This document shows positions 1 to 9,802 of a stretch of DNA of 64,000 nucleotides, piece by piece. This DNA comes from a virus. The notes under the pieces were generated by a model that ran no database searches, had not been told where the DNA came from, and worked only from the letters and a program-made list of their open reading frames with translations. Both the position numbers and the translations under genes were made by a program. The first letter of the stretch is position 1. Each line of letters opens with the position of its first letter. Where the stretch lies: positions 1 through 64,000 of the IMG/VR virus record IMGVR_UViG_3300008259_003680. One strand, written 5' to 3'.

Positions 1-50
1 GGATTGTTCCTAAAAGGAAAATTAACACCATATGTTGTTCCATTTGCCAT
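1..50 (-). CDS. Partial structural gene, possible gp25-like baseplate wedge protein (N-terminus only)
   Basis: An ATG at 48-50 on the minus strand opens a reading frame that runs off the left edge of the window, giving 16 codons (MANGTTYGVNFPFRNN). From memory, this kind of N-terminus (xxGxTYGxNFPFR) is typical of short gp25/GPW-type baseplate wedge proteins of marine T4-like phages, but sixteen residues cannot prove it. A TATTTATT box lies five bases upstream of the ATG, as for several other structural genes in the window. The gene follows the nrdA terminator, so it is probably transcribed separately. Confidence 0.4.
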   Translation of the reverse strand, partial: MANGTTYGVNFPFRNN

Positions 51-95
51 ATTATAATAAATATAATGTGGTACACTTTTCTTTTAAATAAAAAA

Positions 96-112
96 TCCCA
101 ACTAGATTGGGA
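96..112 (-). terminator. Rho-independent terminator after nrdA
   Basis: Six-base arms TCCCAA and TTGGGA enclose a five-base loop. On the minus strand the hairpin is followed by TTTTTTATTT. It begins about ten bases beyond the nrdA stop codon and closes the helicase-nrdB-nrdA run. Confidence 0.75.
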
Positions 113-121
113 CTTAATTTT

Positions 122-2551
122 TTATGATGAACAACCAAAACAATCAAAATCAGAATCATTTGGTTTTGGTGGTAAGTTCATATATGAGTAATCCACTTTA
201 ACAGGTTCTGGTGTTGTTTTTGGTTTTTCCTTTTTACTGATGTCAACTGCCAAGTGTTTTGCACCAGTTGATATCGCTCTTGTTCTCACATAATAACATA
301 AAGTTTTTAAACCTTTTTCCCAAGCATGGAAATGTGATGATGTTATTTTTGATAAAGTCGGATTGGCCATATAGATATTCATTGATTGTGATTGATCAAT
401 AAATGGTGCCCTATCAGTTGCCATATCAATAAGTTGTTTTTGTGAAATCTCCCAAATTGTTTTATATTTAGGAATTAAATGTTCAATTCGTTTCACTTTT
501 TTAAGATAGTTTTTATCTTCCGGATCCAAATAGTTATTGAAATTAATATTCTGAATTGACCCTTCATTAATAATAATTTCATTTTTTAAGTCCTCACACC
601 AGATTCCAATTTTTTCAAAATCATTAATAAGATACTTATTTACAATTAAAATCTCACCCCCAACTACTCGTCTATTAAATAGAGCAGAATGTGCTGGTTC
701 CGTCATCTCAAATGAACCGGTTACCTTAGCGGAACTTGCTACGGGCATTTGTGCCGTAAATAGGGAATTACAAATCCCATATTCTTTTACACTATCTTTT
801 AGATTATTCCAATCCCACATACCAGATAAATTAGACTCATTTAACCCCCACATATCATATTGGAATATACCTTGTGACATTGGTGAATTATTAAAGTAAG
901 TGTACGGTTCGTATTTTCCTTCTCTACACAATTGATTACTTTCATATATTGCAGCATAATAAATTGTTTCAAAAATATCTTTATTCAATTTTTTTGCTTC
1001 ATCAGATGTAAAAATATAATCCATTAAATAAAATACGTCCGCCAAACCTTGCGTCCCAATAGCGATAGCTCTTTGTTCTAAACCACCTTTTCTCCCTTTT
1101 TCAGTTGAGTAATTATTAATGTTAATAACCTTATTTAAGGCTCTTACCACTTTTCTAACTTCAGTAAATAATGATTCAAAATTGAATTTTCCATTTTCAA
1201 CAAAGTTTTTCAGTACCATAGATGAAAGAGTACAGATGGCTGTAGTTGTCTCATCCGTAAATTGATAAATTTCGTTACAAAGATTACTTTGTTTTATTAC
1301 CCCAATATTTTGGTGATTAGTTTTTTTGTTAGCATTATCTTTTGAACATAAATAAGGTACCCCCGTCTCCACTTGTGATTCAATGATTTTAGTCCATATG
1401 GTTTGAGCTGAAACCTTTTTACCGATACTTAACCTTACCGCTTCATTATAAACTTCTTCATATTCATCACCATAACAATTTTGTAGTGGTTTTAAACCGG
1501 CTTTAATTATATCATTTGGACAAAACAAATACCAGTCACTATTATTTTTTACGGCTCTCATAAAATTATCTGGAATCCAAATTGCGGTAAATAAGTCACG
1601 AGCTCTTAACTCTTCTGCGCCTGTATTTTTTTTGATATCTAAAAGATCAATAATATCTCTATGCCAAGGTTCAATATAGATCGCAGCACTTCCAGGTCTC
1701 CTCCCTTGTTGGTTGAAGTATCTTAGTGATTCATTTACAATTTTTAAATACTTCAACAACCCACCGGCATAACCACCAGATGATGATATTCTACTTTCTT
1801 TACTTCTAATGTTTGACATTGAAAGCCCGATCCCAGCAGCATCAGATGAAAATGTTGAAATATCATTTAATGTGCCTAGTAAACCGTCTCTTGAATCTGA
1901 ATTATTATAGTGTAACACACACGAAGCTAATTGAGGTACTTTCGTACCAGCATTAATCATAATAGGTGTTGCTTTTGAGATAAGTTGTGTGGATAGTGAT
2001 TTATAATACTCAGCAGCTTCACTAAATGAATCAGTAACCCATAGTGCGACCCGCATATACATATGTTGTGGACGCTCAATTACCTGACCATTAGGTCTTT
2101 TTAATAGATACATTTCTTGAAGTGACCTCCAAGCAAAATAATCAAAATTATAATCATTATCATGGTTGATTACCATATCAATTGTATCATCACCATACTC
2201 ATCAATAATTTGAATTAATTTTTCATTAACCACACCATCTTGGTGTAATAACCTCATTGTTTTAGAAAAACTATCATCCGTTTCTTTATGGTAAGATGAA
2301 ATTGCGACTGATGACGCTAATCTGGAATAATCATAATGACTACCAGTATAAGCTGCGGCAATTTCATAAATGAGTTTATCTAACTCCTTTGTTGTTATTT
2401 CACCTTCTGTTGGTACAGATGTGATAACCTTAATAAAAATCTCATCGGAGTTAACATTCAACCCTTTTGCTGCTCTTTTAACTCTGTTATAAATTTTTTG
2501 TGGATTAAATGATGCACTTTCCCCACCTCTTTTAATTATTTTTAATGGCAT
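122..2551 (-). CDS. nrdA: Ribonucleoside-diphosphate reductase class I alpha subunit
   Basis: This is the large subunit of aerobic ribonucleotide reductase, which reduces ribonucleoside diphosphates to deoxy forms for phage DNA synthesis in the cytoplasm. At 809 aa it has the full family length. Residues 1-90 form an ATP-cone allosteric domain. The active-site cysteines are in place: C211 and C440 as the reducing pair and C425 in the motif NLCNE (423-427) as thiyl radical site. The C-terminus carries the redox shuttle CFGC. It lies ten bases downstream of nrdB on the same strand, so the two subunits are probably co-transcribed. No intein interrupts it, although the nearby helicase and methyltransferase each carry one. 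The ATG start is the first in frame and begins the ATP cone directly. Confidence 0.97.
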   Translation of the reverse strand: MPLKIIKRGGESASFNPQKIYNRVKRAAKGLNVNSDEIFIKVITSVPTEGEITTKELDKLIYEIAAAYTGSHYDYSRLASSVAISSYHKETDDSFSKTMRLLHQDGVVNEKLIQIIDEYGDDTIDMVINHDNDYNFDYFAWRSLQEMYLLKRPNGQVIERPQHMYMRVALWVTDSFSEAAEYYKSLSTQLISKATPIMINAGTKVPQLASCVLHYNNSDSRDGLLGTLNDISTFSSDAAGIGLSMSNIRSKESRISSSGGYAGGLLKYLKIVNESLRYFNQQGRRPGSAAIYIEPWHRDIIDLLDIKKNTGAEELRARDLFTAIWIPDNFMRAVKNNSDWYLFCPNDIIKAGLKPLQNCYGDEYEEVYNEAVRLSIGKKVSAQTIWTKIIESQVETGVPYLCSKDNANKKTNHQNIGVIKQSNLCNEIYQFTDETTTAICTLSSMVLKNFVENGKFNFESLFTEVRKVVRALNKVININNYSTEKGRKGGLEQRAIAIGTQGLADVFYLMDYIFTSDEAKKLNKDIFETIYYAAIYESNQLCREGKYEPYTYFNNSPMSQGIFQYDMWGLNESNLSGMWDWNNLKDSVKEYGICNSLFTAQMPVASSAKVTGSFEMTEPAHSALFNRRVVGGEILIVNKYLINDFEKIGIWCEDLKNEIIINEGSIQNINFNNYLDPEDKNYLKKVKRIEHLIPKYKTIWEISQKQLIDMATDRAPFIDQSQSMNIYMANPTLSKITSSHFHAWEKGLKTLCYYVRTRAISTGAKHLAVDISKKEKPKTTPEPVKVDYSYMNLPPKPNDSDFDCFGCSS

Positions 2552-2561
2552 ATCTATTATT

Positions 2562-3509
2562 TTAAAAATCGTCAGTAAACGTTATTGTTTCATTTAACTT
2601 GGCTTTTTGGTACTCAACCGTTCTTGATTCAAAAAAGTTACCTTTTGTTTCAACGGCAATTTGTTCCATAAATTTAAATGGTTGTTCAACATTGAACTCT
2701 TTACTACAACCCATTTTCATAAGTAACCCATCAACAACAAATTCCAAATATTGTTTCATTAAGTTTGAATTCATACCAATTAACGATACCGGTAATGATT
2801 CGGTGATAAATTCCTTTTCTATTTCAAGTGCGGAAAGTAAAATCTCTCTAATCTTCTTTTCGGATGGTTTGTTTTCCAAATGATTATTTAACAAATGAAT
2901 TGCAAAATCACAATGAAGATTTTCATCTTTAAAAATTAAAGAGTTTGCATTACACAAACCTTGCATAATACCACGAGACTTTAACCAGAAGATTGAACAA
3001 AAGGAACCGGAGAAAAATATACCTTCAACGGCAGCAAAAGCAACTAATCTTTCAGCAAAAGATGCGTTCTCAATCCAATCAAGAGCCCACTTCGCTTTCT
3101 TTTGTACAGCAGGCAGTCTGTCAATAGCATTAAAACATTCGTCCTTTTCTTTTGGGTCATTAATGTATGTATCAATTAATAATGAATACATTAAAGAGTG
3201 AATATTTTCCATAGCCAACTGAAATCCATAAAAGAACTTAGCTTCTGGGTATTGTACTTCCCTATAAAAATTTTCCGCTAGGTTCTCATTTACAATACCA
3301 TCTGATGCGGCAAAAAATGATAGAACATTTTTAATGAAATATTGTTCATTTTCAGTCAAAGATTCCCAATCTCTGATATCGTTTGTCAAGTCTATCTCCT
3401 CTGCAGTCCAAAACGCCGCTTGATGTTGTTTGTAGTATTCCCAAATATCGTTGTATTGGATTGGGAAAATTACAAATCGTCCAGGATTTTCTGTTAATAT
3501 TTTTTCCAT
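2562..3509 (-). CDS. nrdB: Ribonucleoside-diphosphate reductase class I beta subunit
   Basis: This is the small, metal- and radical-bearing subunit that partners NrdA. In 315 aa the ferritin-like helical fold retains all the expected metal ligands: D70, E101, H104, E162, E196 and H199. Tyrosine Y108 sits four residues after H104, the position of the classical tyrosyl radical, so this looks like a normal radical-storing class Ia or Ib-type protein and not a tyrosine-less variant. It lies between the replicative helicase gene (13-base gap) and nrdA (10-base gap). This resembles the grouping of nucleotide and DNA metabolism genes in T4-like phages. Confidence 0.96.
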   Translation of the reverse strand: MEKILTENPGRFVIFPIQYNDIWEYYKQHQAAFWTAEEIDLTNDIRDWESLTENEQYFIKNVLSFFAASDGIVNENLAENFYREVQYPEAKFFYGFQLAMENIHSLMYSLLIDTYINDPKEKDECFNAIDRLPAVQKKAKWALDWIENASFAERLVAFAAVEGIFFSGSFCSIFWLKSRGIMQGLCNANSLIFKDENLHCDFAIHLLNNHLENKPSEKKIREILLSALEIEKEFITESLPVSLIGMNSNLMKQYLEFVVDGLLMKMGCSKEFNVEQPFKFMEQIAVETKGNFFESRTVEYQKAKLNETITFTDDF

Positions 3510-3522
3510 AATAAATTTTAAT

Positions 3523-5973
3523 TTAATTGTTTTCTGATTGTTGTTCTTTTAACTTCTTTTTTTCCAACAGTTCTTTAATTCTGTTCCTATTCTTTTCTTC
3601 TTTTTGTTCTTCGTGACCTAGAAACGTCACACTTTGTTCTGTATCAATTTCCAACATTCCGTTGTCAAACTTACAATTTTCAAACACAATACCATCTTTA
3701 CCAATTCTGGATTTTGTGATTGCAATTGTCGCCAAATTCATTTCTTTTTGTTGTAATGATTTTGCAACCGTAATAATGACGTGGGCAACTTGTGCTTTCT
3801 TAATAGATCCACCCATTTGATCAGTTGTTACAACATCAGATGAGATTGAACTTCTTGAACCTTGGGTGGCCGTCCATCCCGCAATATCAAGTTCATGACA
3901 CATTGATTCAAAACCTCTCATTACTGAACCCTCACTTTTCCATTCGTCGCCCAAGTTTTTATCCGGAACAACACAATCAATATAATCCAAAATAAGCAAA
4001 TCAATCTTTGTTCCTTCGGCCATCATTTTTCTTATCTGAGTTTTAATCTGATTCATTGTTACCGTATCTGATGGTAATTTTTTCATAATCAACTTATTCT
4101 TTCTTGTTGATTGGATGTGTTTAACTTTTGCCATAACTTCCTCTCTATTTTCAGAAAGTTCGTCCGGATGAATTCCAGTCCAAAGTGTCATATGTTTTCT
4201 TTGAATAATTTTTGCATTGTCCTCAAAGAAAATCTGAAGTACATTATACCCCAAATTAAAGGCGTGATTGGCAATTTTTGTGGTGAAGGTCGTGTTATGT
4301 GTTAAAACATAATCTCTGGTTACATACAAGCAATCTGGGTTTGATACTTTAATACAAACCGCTTCTTCATCGTGTGTGTGACTTATTGACTTAACATACT
4401 TTTGTTCAACATATTTTGTTCTTTTATAATACCTACTAACTTTTCTCATTAGTTTAAATGGTACAACATCATTAGCAAAGGAAATTGTAACATTATAAGT
4501 TAGTTGACCTTGTTTTTTCTCACCATTGATTCTATAAGTTGGTATTTTTGTTTTAACTCTAACAGTACCACCTAAAGATAATACAAGTTCTCTAACATCC
4601 TCACTAAGTTGTTTTGATATGGTTGTAAATTGAACCAATCCTTTTTTAGCTACGTACCCATCAGTGTCCATCAAACCGCGAAGTATTTCAATTCTGTTGT
4701 CCAATGAATTATACAAATAATCTTTTGGTATGAATTTGTTGTTTGATTTCATTCCCTTCAAACCATATGTTTCCAATTTTTTGGCAACATCACTTTTCAA
4801 TCTAATTACCTTGATTGTTTTTTCATTGGTTTTGGTATATTCTGTAAAGGCGGTATGTTCTGACAAATGTGAAATATTTTCAAACAACTCATCATCTTTT
4901 GTTGAAATAATGGGGTTACTTTGATTTAAATAACCATCACCCAACAATAACCCCATAAGGTATGGATCAATAGTTACTTCTTTTTGTTCAAACTCAATTG
5001 GGGCAACCACTGGAAGTCTATAATTGTATCTACCTCTTTTTTTGATGTCATTTACCATATCCAAGGTTTTAACAACTTTGTATCCAAAATTAGGTGAATA
5101 AGTGTTTTTTCCTTTAACTCTTACCTTTCTGGTTCTCATATTAAGTGTGTTTACACTCCACAAATGTTCAGCGTCACAATTGGAAAATGTCCCATCACTA
5201 AACTCAACTTTATAGATCGGTCTGATACCTTGGGGGTACACCCCCAATACATATTGTTCTTTACCATCGGAACCAATAACTTTATCACCCACTTTTAGAT
5301 CGCCCATTTTGGTCCAACCTTTTGGTGTTAAAACCGGTTCAGAAATTGGATTAGCTTTTCCCGTTCCGGTAGGGGCCAAAAATACCCCAATTTCACCCTT
5401 AGCCAAACCACCCTTTAAAAGGTTATCAATACCTGGAATTCCAAGTGGAATTGGGTGTCTAAAATCATCATCCAAAACCTCATCCAAGTTAAAAAATACA
5501 TCCATTGTACCTTTGTCAACTTCACCAACTTGAAGGGCCCCTCTGACCATTTCTTCCAGTTTATCATAACTTTCAAAATCTCCCTTATCAATTATTGATT
5601 GGGCTTTGGTCATAACTTTTTGAAGTTCTTGTTGTTTACAGAATTTAAGTGATTTTTCTTGAACAAAAATGGATCCTTCATCTGATACATTCTTTACTTG
5701 GTCCAAGGTGTCCAAAACACTTTTTTGGGCCATCGGTGAACTAATTTCAGATTTGGTTAATTGTTCCAGAGTGTCAAACGTTGGTGTATGTTCATACTTT
5801 GAATAATATTCCTTAATCATCTGACAAATGATTTTGAAATATTGGTTATCAAAATAATTTGGTTCAATAACTTCAATGATGGAATTGGAAAAATCCTTAT
5901 AAATTATAATGTTATTTAATAGTTGAATCTGAAAGGTGTTTCCTAAGTATCCGAAGTTTTTTTTGTCTGACAT
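3523..5973 (-). CDS. Replicative DNA helicase, DnaB/gp41 family, interrupted by an intein
   Basis: This is the DnaB-type hexameric helicase that unwinds DNA at the phage replication fork (T4 gp41 counterpart). The precursor is 816 aa; removing the 354-aa intein (residues 207-560) leaves about 462 aa, a normal size. The N-terminal half (1-170) is the helical domain. The RecA-like ATPase begins near residue 175, with Walker A split as PTGTGK (201-206) before the intein and TT after it. Walker B is [10 protein letters not shown]. Helicase activity therefore requires splicing. The C-terminus is lysine- and glutamate-rich. A TATTTATT box lies at 5999-6006, 25 bases before the ATG. nrdB follows after 13 bases. 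Confidence 0.95.
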   Translation of the reverse strand: MSDKKNFGYLGNTFQIQLLNNIIIYKDFSNSIIEVIEPNYFDNQYFKIICQMIKEYYSKYEHTPTFDTLEQLTKSEISSPMAQKSVLDTLDQVKNVSDEGSIFVQEKSLKFCKQQELQKVMTKAQSIIDKGDFESYDKLEEMVRGALQVGEVDKGTMDVFFNLDEVLDDDFRHPIPLGIPGIDNLLKGGLAKGEIGVFLAPTGTGKANPISEPVLTPKGWTKMGDLKVGDKVIGSDGKEQYVLGVYPQGIRPIYKVEFSDGTFSNCDAEHLWSVNTLNMRTRKVRVKGKNTYSPNFGYKVVKTLDMVNDIKKRGRYNYRLPVVAPIEFEQKEVTIDPYLMGLLLGDGYLNQSNPIISTKDDELFENISHLSEHTAFTEYTKTNEKTIKVIRLKSDVAKKLETYGLKGMKSNNKFIPKDYLYNSLDNRIEILRGLMDTDGYVAKKGLVQFTTISKQLSEDVRELVLSLGGTVRVKTKIPTYRINGEKKQGQLTYNVTISFANDVVPFKLMRKVSRYYKRTKYVEQKYVKSISHTHDEEAVCIKVSNPDCLYVTRDYVLTHNTTFTTKIANHAFNLGYNVLQIFFEDNAKIIQRKHMTLWTGIHPDELSENREEVMAKVKHIQSTRKNKLIMKKLPSDTVTMNQIKTQIRKMMAEGTKIDLLILDYIDCVVPDKNLGDEWKSEGSVMRGFESMCHELDIAGWTATQGSRSSISSDVVTTDQMGGSIKKAQVAHVIITVAKSLQQKEMNLATIAITKSRIGKDGIVFENCKFDNGMLEIDTEQSVTFLGHEEQKEEKNRNRIKELLEKKKLKEQQSENN
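4294..5355 (-). other. Intein in helicase P-loop, class 3 (WCT) type with LAGLIDADG endonuclease
   Basis: The element encodes precursor residues 207-560. It starts with alanine (ANPISEP) instead of the usual Cys or Ser and ends in THN before extein threonine. The residues defining class 3 inteins are present: W272 in EHLW (block B), C548 in NPDC (block F) and T558 just before the terminal HN (block G). Class 3 inteins use the block F cysteine in place of an N-terminal nucleophile. Two LAGLIDADG-type helices, near LLLGDGYL (342-349) and LMDTDGYV (434-441), mark a homing endonuclease domain that looks intact. The insertion point, between GTGK and T of Walker A, is a known hot spot for DnaB inteins. 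Confidence 0.88.
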
Positions 5974-6009
5974 ATTGATTAATTTCTAGGTTTGTAAAAA
6001 TAAATATAG

Positions 6010-6462
6010 TTAAGCAAACGAATAATTTAGATATTCATAAGATAAATTTTTACCTGAAAAAATGTCAGTTAGGTCTTTTAGAATGTTTTTTATGTCTGGT
6101 CGTACATCTAGGGTATATCTGACCTTCGGAGGGTATACTTTTGCATCAATGGTTCTATGACAAATTGTCTGATTTCCCACCTTTAAAATAACGTTAAATA
6201 CTTCCGGTCCGTCCGTATTTGATGTGTTTAATACACTTGGATCTTCTTCAATTTGGTATTTGTTATCCAACATATAAACCAAACACTTTTTTCTCAATTT
6301 TGTTTTAAGTTGTTCTGACAAATCTTTAATGTATTCATAAAGTTCAACGGAGTTTTGTGCGTTCTCGTTGAAGTTTTTAACATTAAAGAAACGTTGTACA
6401 ACAAAATTGTTGTTTAGTGTAATTAGAAATTCAACCTTCGTGAAATCATACTGCTCTTTCAT
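6010..6462 (-). CDS. Hypothetical phage protein, 150 aa
   Basis: No family was recognised. The protein is soluble-looking, with no signal peptide or membrane segment. It has alternating hydrophobic strands at both ends and a charged helical stretch around residues 35-60 (ELYEYIKDLSEQLKTKLRKK). It sits between the RNase H gene (4-base gap) and the helicase gene, inside the replication cluster, so a DNA-metabolism or structural adaptor role is possible but unproven. The ATG start is followed by a good coding frame, and codon use resembles its neighbours. Confidence 0.75.
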   Translation of the reverse strand: MKEQYDFTKVEFLITLNNNFVVQRFFNVKNFNENAQNSVELYEYIKDLSEQLKTKLRKKCLVYMLDNKYQIEEDPSVLNTSNTDGPEVFNVILKVGNQTICHRTIDAKVYPPKVRYTLDVRPDIKNILKDLTDIFSGKNLSYEYLNYSFA

Positions 6463-6466
6463 AATC

Positions 6467-7474
6467 TTACTTTTTTGTTTTAAATTTTGTTTTTTCTTTT
6501 CTTGTTAGTTTTAAAAATGGTTTTAAAAAATAAACCCACTGATCATCTCCCTTGGGTAGATATTTAAATAATCCGTCCTCCATCATCATCCGAATTAAGT
6601 TTTTATACCCTCTTCCGTCAGGATCCAATGACTCAGAATAATATAATTTAACCAATTCCTTTCCTTCTTCACTTATTAGTGGTTCGGACAAATCCACTAT
6701 CTTTTTGTTTACTTCAAAAAACTCATCACCAAATATCCCCTCCTTTGTTCGCCCAGTTAAAAGGTTCTTTAATGTGGTGTTGTCCTTTTGTTCTTTCAGT
6801 AAATCCTCACCTCTTTTTAAAATATCGGAAAAACTTATTTCTTTTTCAAGTATCTCAGGAAATAACTTTACAAAAGTTTTTTCTCCAAGATAATAAATCC
6901 CATTAATATTGTCGGATTTGTCACCAGAAATAATTTTAAAAGTTTTTACATTGTAGTGTGGAATCTCAATGGAGTTCATTTTGATTGTATCCCCCTTTTT
7001 ATAATACTTCTTGGTGTTTGGTGAGTAAATGGTCACATCTTCCGAAATAAGTTGTGTAAGGTCTCTATCCGCACTGAAAATCGTTTTTGATTCATCCTTT
7101 GCAATTTTACAATAATAGGCAATTAAATCATCGGCTTCCGAATTTTCAAACTCAACTTGTCTAACGAACATTTCTTCCAAATATTGTTTAACTCGTTGTT
7201 TTTGTTTGTTGTAAGATAACTCCAGATTTTCATCCTCAGATCTTTTTCTATTTAACTTATAGTTCGGATATACCATTCGTCTTTGTGATGAACTTGTTTC
7301 ACCATCCCAAAACACAACGGTTTTGTTGAAGTTATCTTCATCAATGAACCTACGTAAGGTATTTAAAAAGTGCCAAATACCACCAACGTGTTCAACACCA
7401 TTGAAATATCCTTTAACACCATAAAAACCAATTGTTAAAAGGTTGTCACCGTCAACCAATAAGGTTTTAGTCAT
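6467..7474 (-). CDS. rnh: RNase H / 5'-3' exonuclease, FEN family (T4 Rnh-like)
   Basis: This enzyme removes RNA primers and 5' flaps from lagging-strand fragments. The 335-aa protein starts with the PIN-like nuclease signature LLVDGDNLL, continues with the acidic cluster SEADDLIAYY, then SADRDLTQL, and a helix-3-turn-helix region with ISGDKSDN and YLGEKTF. These supply the conserved acidic residues of two-metal FEN nucleases. Length is close to T4 RNase H (about 305 aa). The gene start overlaps the end of the methyltransferase gene by eight bases and the next gene follows by four bases, so it is part of one operon with them. Confidence 0.9.
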   Translation of the reverse strand: MTKTLLVDGDNLLTIGFYGVKGYFNGVEHVGGIWHFLNTLRRFIDEDNFNKTVVFWDGETSSSQRRMVYPNYKLNRKRSEDENLELSYNKQKQRVKQYLEEMFVRQVEFENSEADDLIAYYCKIAKDESKTIFSADRDLTQLISEDVTIYSPNTKKYYKKGDTIKMNSIEIPHYNVKTFKIISGDKSDNINGIYYLGEKTFVKLFPEILEKEISFSDILKRGEDLLKEQKDNTTLKNLLTGRTKEGIFGDEFFEVNKKIVDLSEPLISEEGKELVKLYYSESLDPDGRGYKNLIRMMMEDGLFKYLPKGDDQWVYFLKPFLKLTRKEKTKFKTKK

Positions 7475-9548
7475 TGATTATTTCATTAAGGGGGTTTGAC
7501 AATACTGGTTTGTTTTTTGAAATATAATCTGAGAAGAACTCAGAAAAAATAGCTTCCATTACCGGGACACAAATTGAGTTTCCGGCCAAAGATACGTGGG
7601 CGGTGTTTGATAACGATGTTGATAGTAACAAATCAATGTCTTCTTCTTTAACACCCATAAACCGATAACCTTCCCTTGCGGTGATTGTTCTTACACGACC
7701 GTCTTCTGTCATAATTTGGGGTGAACCACTTGTCGTTAAAGTTGGGGAACATCCGTCAACCGAATAAATCCTTCTGGCTTGATCATAACTTATGTCATCC
7801 CTTCTTGCGATTAATCTACAAATGGTATCTTTTTTTGGTTGATGAGGTGTGTAATTACAATCAACAATTAAGTCGGGATTAAAATTTTCATCAATAAATG
7901 AACGCATCGGAACTCTCGGTTTTTTGTGATTGTTTACATTTTCCATTTTTTGTTTGACCTCGTCTGAGTCTCCGTGTAATACTGAAATCATAAAAACACG
8001 TTCTCTATTTTGGGGACAACCAAAATCAGCTCCGTTTAAAAGTTTCCAATAAGATGTGTAACCTAGACCTCGTAAGTAATAGATGTGTTTTTGAAAGTTA
8101 TCAATGTGATTTTTGGAAACAAGGTTTTTGACATTTTCCATAAGTAGATACTTCGGTCTGTTAGTTGAAAGGATTCTCTCAACATCAAACAATAATCCAC
8201 TTCTTGTCCCTTCTTTTATCCCTTGTTGATTTCCAGAAATTGAAATATCTTGACAATTATGGGCAATACAACCATTAGCGGTAAAAGAGTGATCCTCTTC
8301 AACTTCAATATCATAAACAAAATCACTAGTCAATGTATTTTCAACATCTATCACTTTAGACCAAACATATCCGTTATCATAAAATATTTTATTTCTTTTT
8401 ATTTCCCCTATTTTGAATCTTATTTCGTATGATGGTCTTTGATTAACGACTCTATTTTCAATGATACAAGTTGGGGGTCTTTCTGATCTATAAATGGAAT
8501 ATGGTACCCGATACACTTTACTAACGCATTGTGCAATACCATAAATTAACTCCCTACTAGTACTTGAAATACTATTAGTATTGTCTTTTTTAACGTTCCC
8601 ATCAGCAGAAAAATATCCCTCAATAAAAGACTCCAATAAATTCGTAGGTAAATCTAAAACAGTATTATTTAGATGTTTACCGTGTGCGTATTTTCCAAAC
8701 TGAGACACAAATAAACCTATTTCTTTTTTTGGTAAATGTATCTTATATGTTGACCCATCTCTAACAACTGTTGCGTTAAATTGTAATTTTTCTAATCTTT
8801 CACTAATTTCTTTAAGTTCTTTGTCATTTCTGTTTGTACAACAAATTATTATACCTCCTTGGTGTCTTAACCAACCATCACCAATGTATCTTCCAATTAC
8901 CCACCAAAAATCTTTATTATCCATATAACTAGATAATTCATTTTTGTGTCTTGTTTTTCTACCATCTTTCCACTTAAAACTAATACCATCCCATTTAGGA
9001 ATAATACTATTTTGATTAATAGCAACCCCAAGATAGTCATTACTTGTTAAATCTTTACACTCTTTCCAGTGTGGTTCTGTTATATTATTTTTATCACCGT
9101 CTATCTTAGTTCTAACATAAAATCTATGATTTTCAGTTGTTTTTAACTCATTAAATATAGGTGATTTTATTTTCCATATTTCTTTTTTTCCTTGTTCAAA
9201 TTTATTTGTAACTTTTTTGTATGTGTTAGTATGTGTTAAAACTAAATCATTAATTTCAACATCTATAATATTTTTGTGTCCAGTACTAGTTAAAACAAGT
9301 GTATCCTTAGTAAAACATGGGAAGGAGTATGTTAATAAATCACATTCTGGGAATTTTGTTTCATCAATTTTTTTAATATCACCCAAATTACCATTTGTCG
9401 TTTTATGTAAAACGTCATAACATTCATTGGCTGGTCTGAAATTATCACAATTAGAAACAACTTCATAATTAACACCTAAATATTTAAGTGCTAGCTCCTG
9501 TGTTCCGTAACCGGAAAATAATGATATTACTTTTAACTTTTTGTCCAT
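7467..9548 (-). CDS. DNA C5-cytosine methyltransferase (Dcm type) interrupted by an intein
   Basis: The mature enzyme (about 339 aa after removal of a 354-aa intein) should transfer a methyl group from SAM to C5 of cytosine in DNA. Motif I is FSGYGTQELALKYLG (11-25), motif IV is the catalytic PCQ split by the intein (SFP before, CQDISISG after), motif VI is MENVKNL, motif VIII is QNRERVFMISV and motif X contains GNSICVP near the C-terminus. The catalytic cysteine is the +1 extein residue (C432), so the enzyme is inactive until spliced. No partner restriction enzyme is visible nearby. A protective modification role against host restriction is therefore likely. The target sequence cannot be read from the protein. 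Confidence 0.93.
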   Translation of the reverse strand: MDKKLKVISLFSGYGTQELALKYLGVNYEVVSNCDNFRPANECYDVLHKTTNGNLGDIKKIDETKFPECDLLTYSFPCFTKDTLVLTSTGHKNIIDVEINDLVLTHTNTYKKVTNKFEQGKKEIWKIKSPIFNELKTTENHRFYVRTKIDGDKNNITEPHWKECKDLTSNDYLGVAINQNSIIPKWDGISFKWKDGRKTRHKNELSSYMDNKDFWWVIGRYIGDGWLRHQGGIIICCTNRNDKELKEISERLEKLQFNATVVRDGSTYKIHLPKKEIGLFVSQFGKYAHGKHLNNTVLDLPTNLLESFIEGYFSADGNVKKDNTNSISSTSRELIYGIAQCVSKVYRVPYSIYRSERPPTCIIENRVVNQRPSYEIRFKIGEIKRNKIFYDNGYVWSKVIDVENTLTSDFVYDIEVEEDHSFTANGCIAHNCQDISISGNQQGIKEGTRSGLLFDVERILSTNRPKYLLMENVKNLVSKNHIDNFQKHIYYLRGLGYTSYWKLLNGADFGCPQNRERVFMISVLHGDSDEVKQKMENVNNHKKPRVPMRSFIDENFNPDLIVDCNYTPHQPKKDTICRLIARRDDISYDQARRIYSVDGCSPTLTTSGSPQIMTEDGRVRTITAREGYRFMGVKEEDIDLLLSTSLSNTAHVSLAGNSICVPVMEAIFSEFFSDYISKNKPVLSNPLNEIIND
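8256..9317 (-). other. Intein in methyltransferase active site, class 1 with LAGLIDADG endonuclease
   Basis: Precursor residues 78-431 begin with Cys (CFTKDTLVLT) and end with IAHN before extein Cys, the standard class 1 junctions. Block B reads TTENHRF, and block F reads VYDIEVEEDHSF. The central part has two LAGLIDADG-like helices, near VIGRYIGDGWL and FIEGYFSADGNV, and looks like an intact homing endonuclease. Its length equals that of the helicase intein (354 aa), but the sequences and splice classes differ, so this is coincidence and not a recent copy. A second feature of note is that the insertion splits the PCQ catalytic motif. Confidence 0.9.
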
Positions 9549-9591
9549 TTGTTTTTTTTTATAATAAAAATATAGTATTTTTTTGTATCAA

Positions 9592-9750
9592 TCAATTTTC
9601 GTTTCCATTTTTAATATATTCCTTCAATAGTTTATTAACTAGGGAAGAAAGATTAATGGATTTGTCTTTAAAATGTTGTGGAATATACGGTTCAACCGTG
9701 ACACCAATTTTAACTTTTTTTTCCTCGTCTTTAATTTTTTTTCTTCCCAT
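9592..9750 (-). CDS. Small ribbon-helix-helix-like protein, 52 aa
   Basis: A short reading frame fills the gap between the methyltransferase and uvsX. It is basic at the N-terminus (MGRKKIKDEEKK), then has a strand-like segment (VKIGVTVEPYI) followed by two predicted helices (INLSSLVNKLLKEYIKN). That order is the ribbon-helix-helix arrangement of Arc/CopG-type DNA-binding proteins, which act as dimeric repressors. A TATTTATT box at 9756-9763 lies five bases before the ATG. Function as a transcription regulator is inferred from shape only. Confidence 0.6.
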   Translation of the reverse strand: MGRKKIKDEEKKVKIGVTVEPYIPQHFKDKSINLSSLVNKLLKEYIKNGNEN

Positions 9751-9802
9751 ATATTAATAAATATCAGTAAAATAATAAAAATATAGAATTTATAGAATTT
9801 TT

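Noticed and set aside
4294-9317. Possibility that the two inteins are recent copies of each other because both are 354 aa
   Set aside because: Splice junctions, class (Ala1 WCT versus Cys1) and internal sequences differ, so the equal length is coincidence.
7467-9548. A restriction-modification system built around the Dcm-type methyltransferase
   Set aside because: No restriction endonuclease gene is adjacent; the neighbours are RNase H and a small ribbon-helix-helix-like protein.
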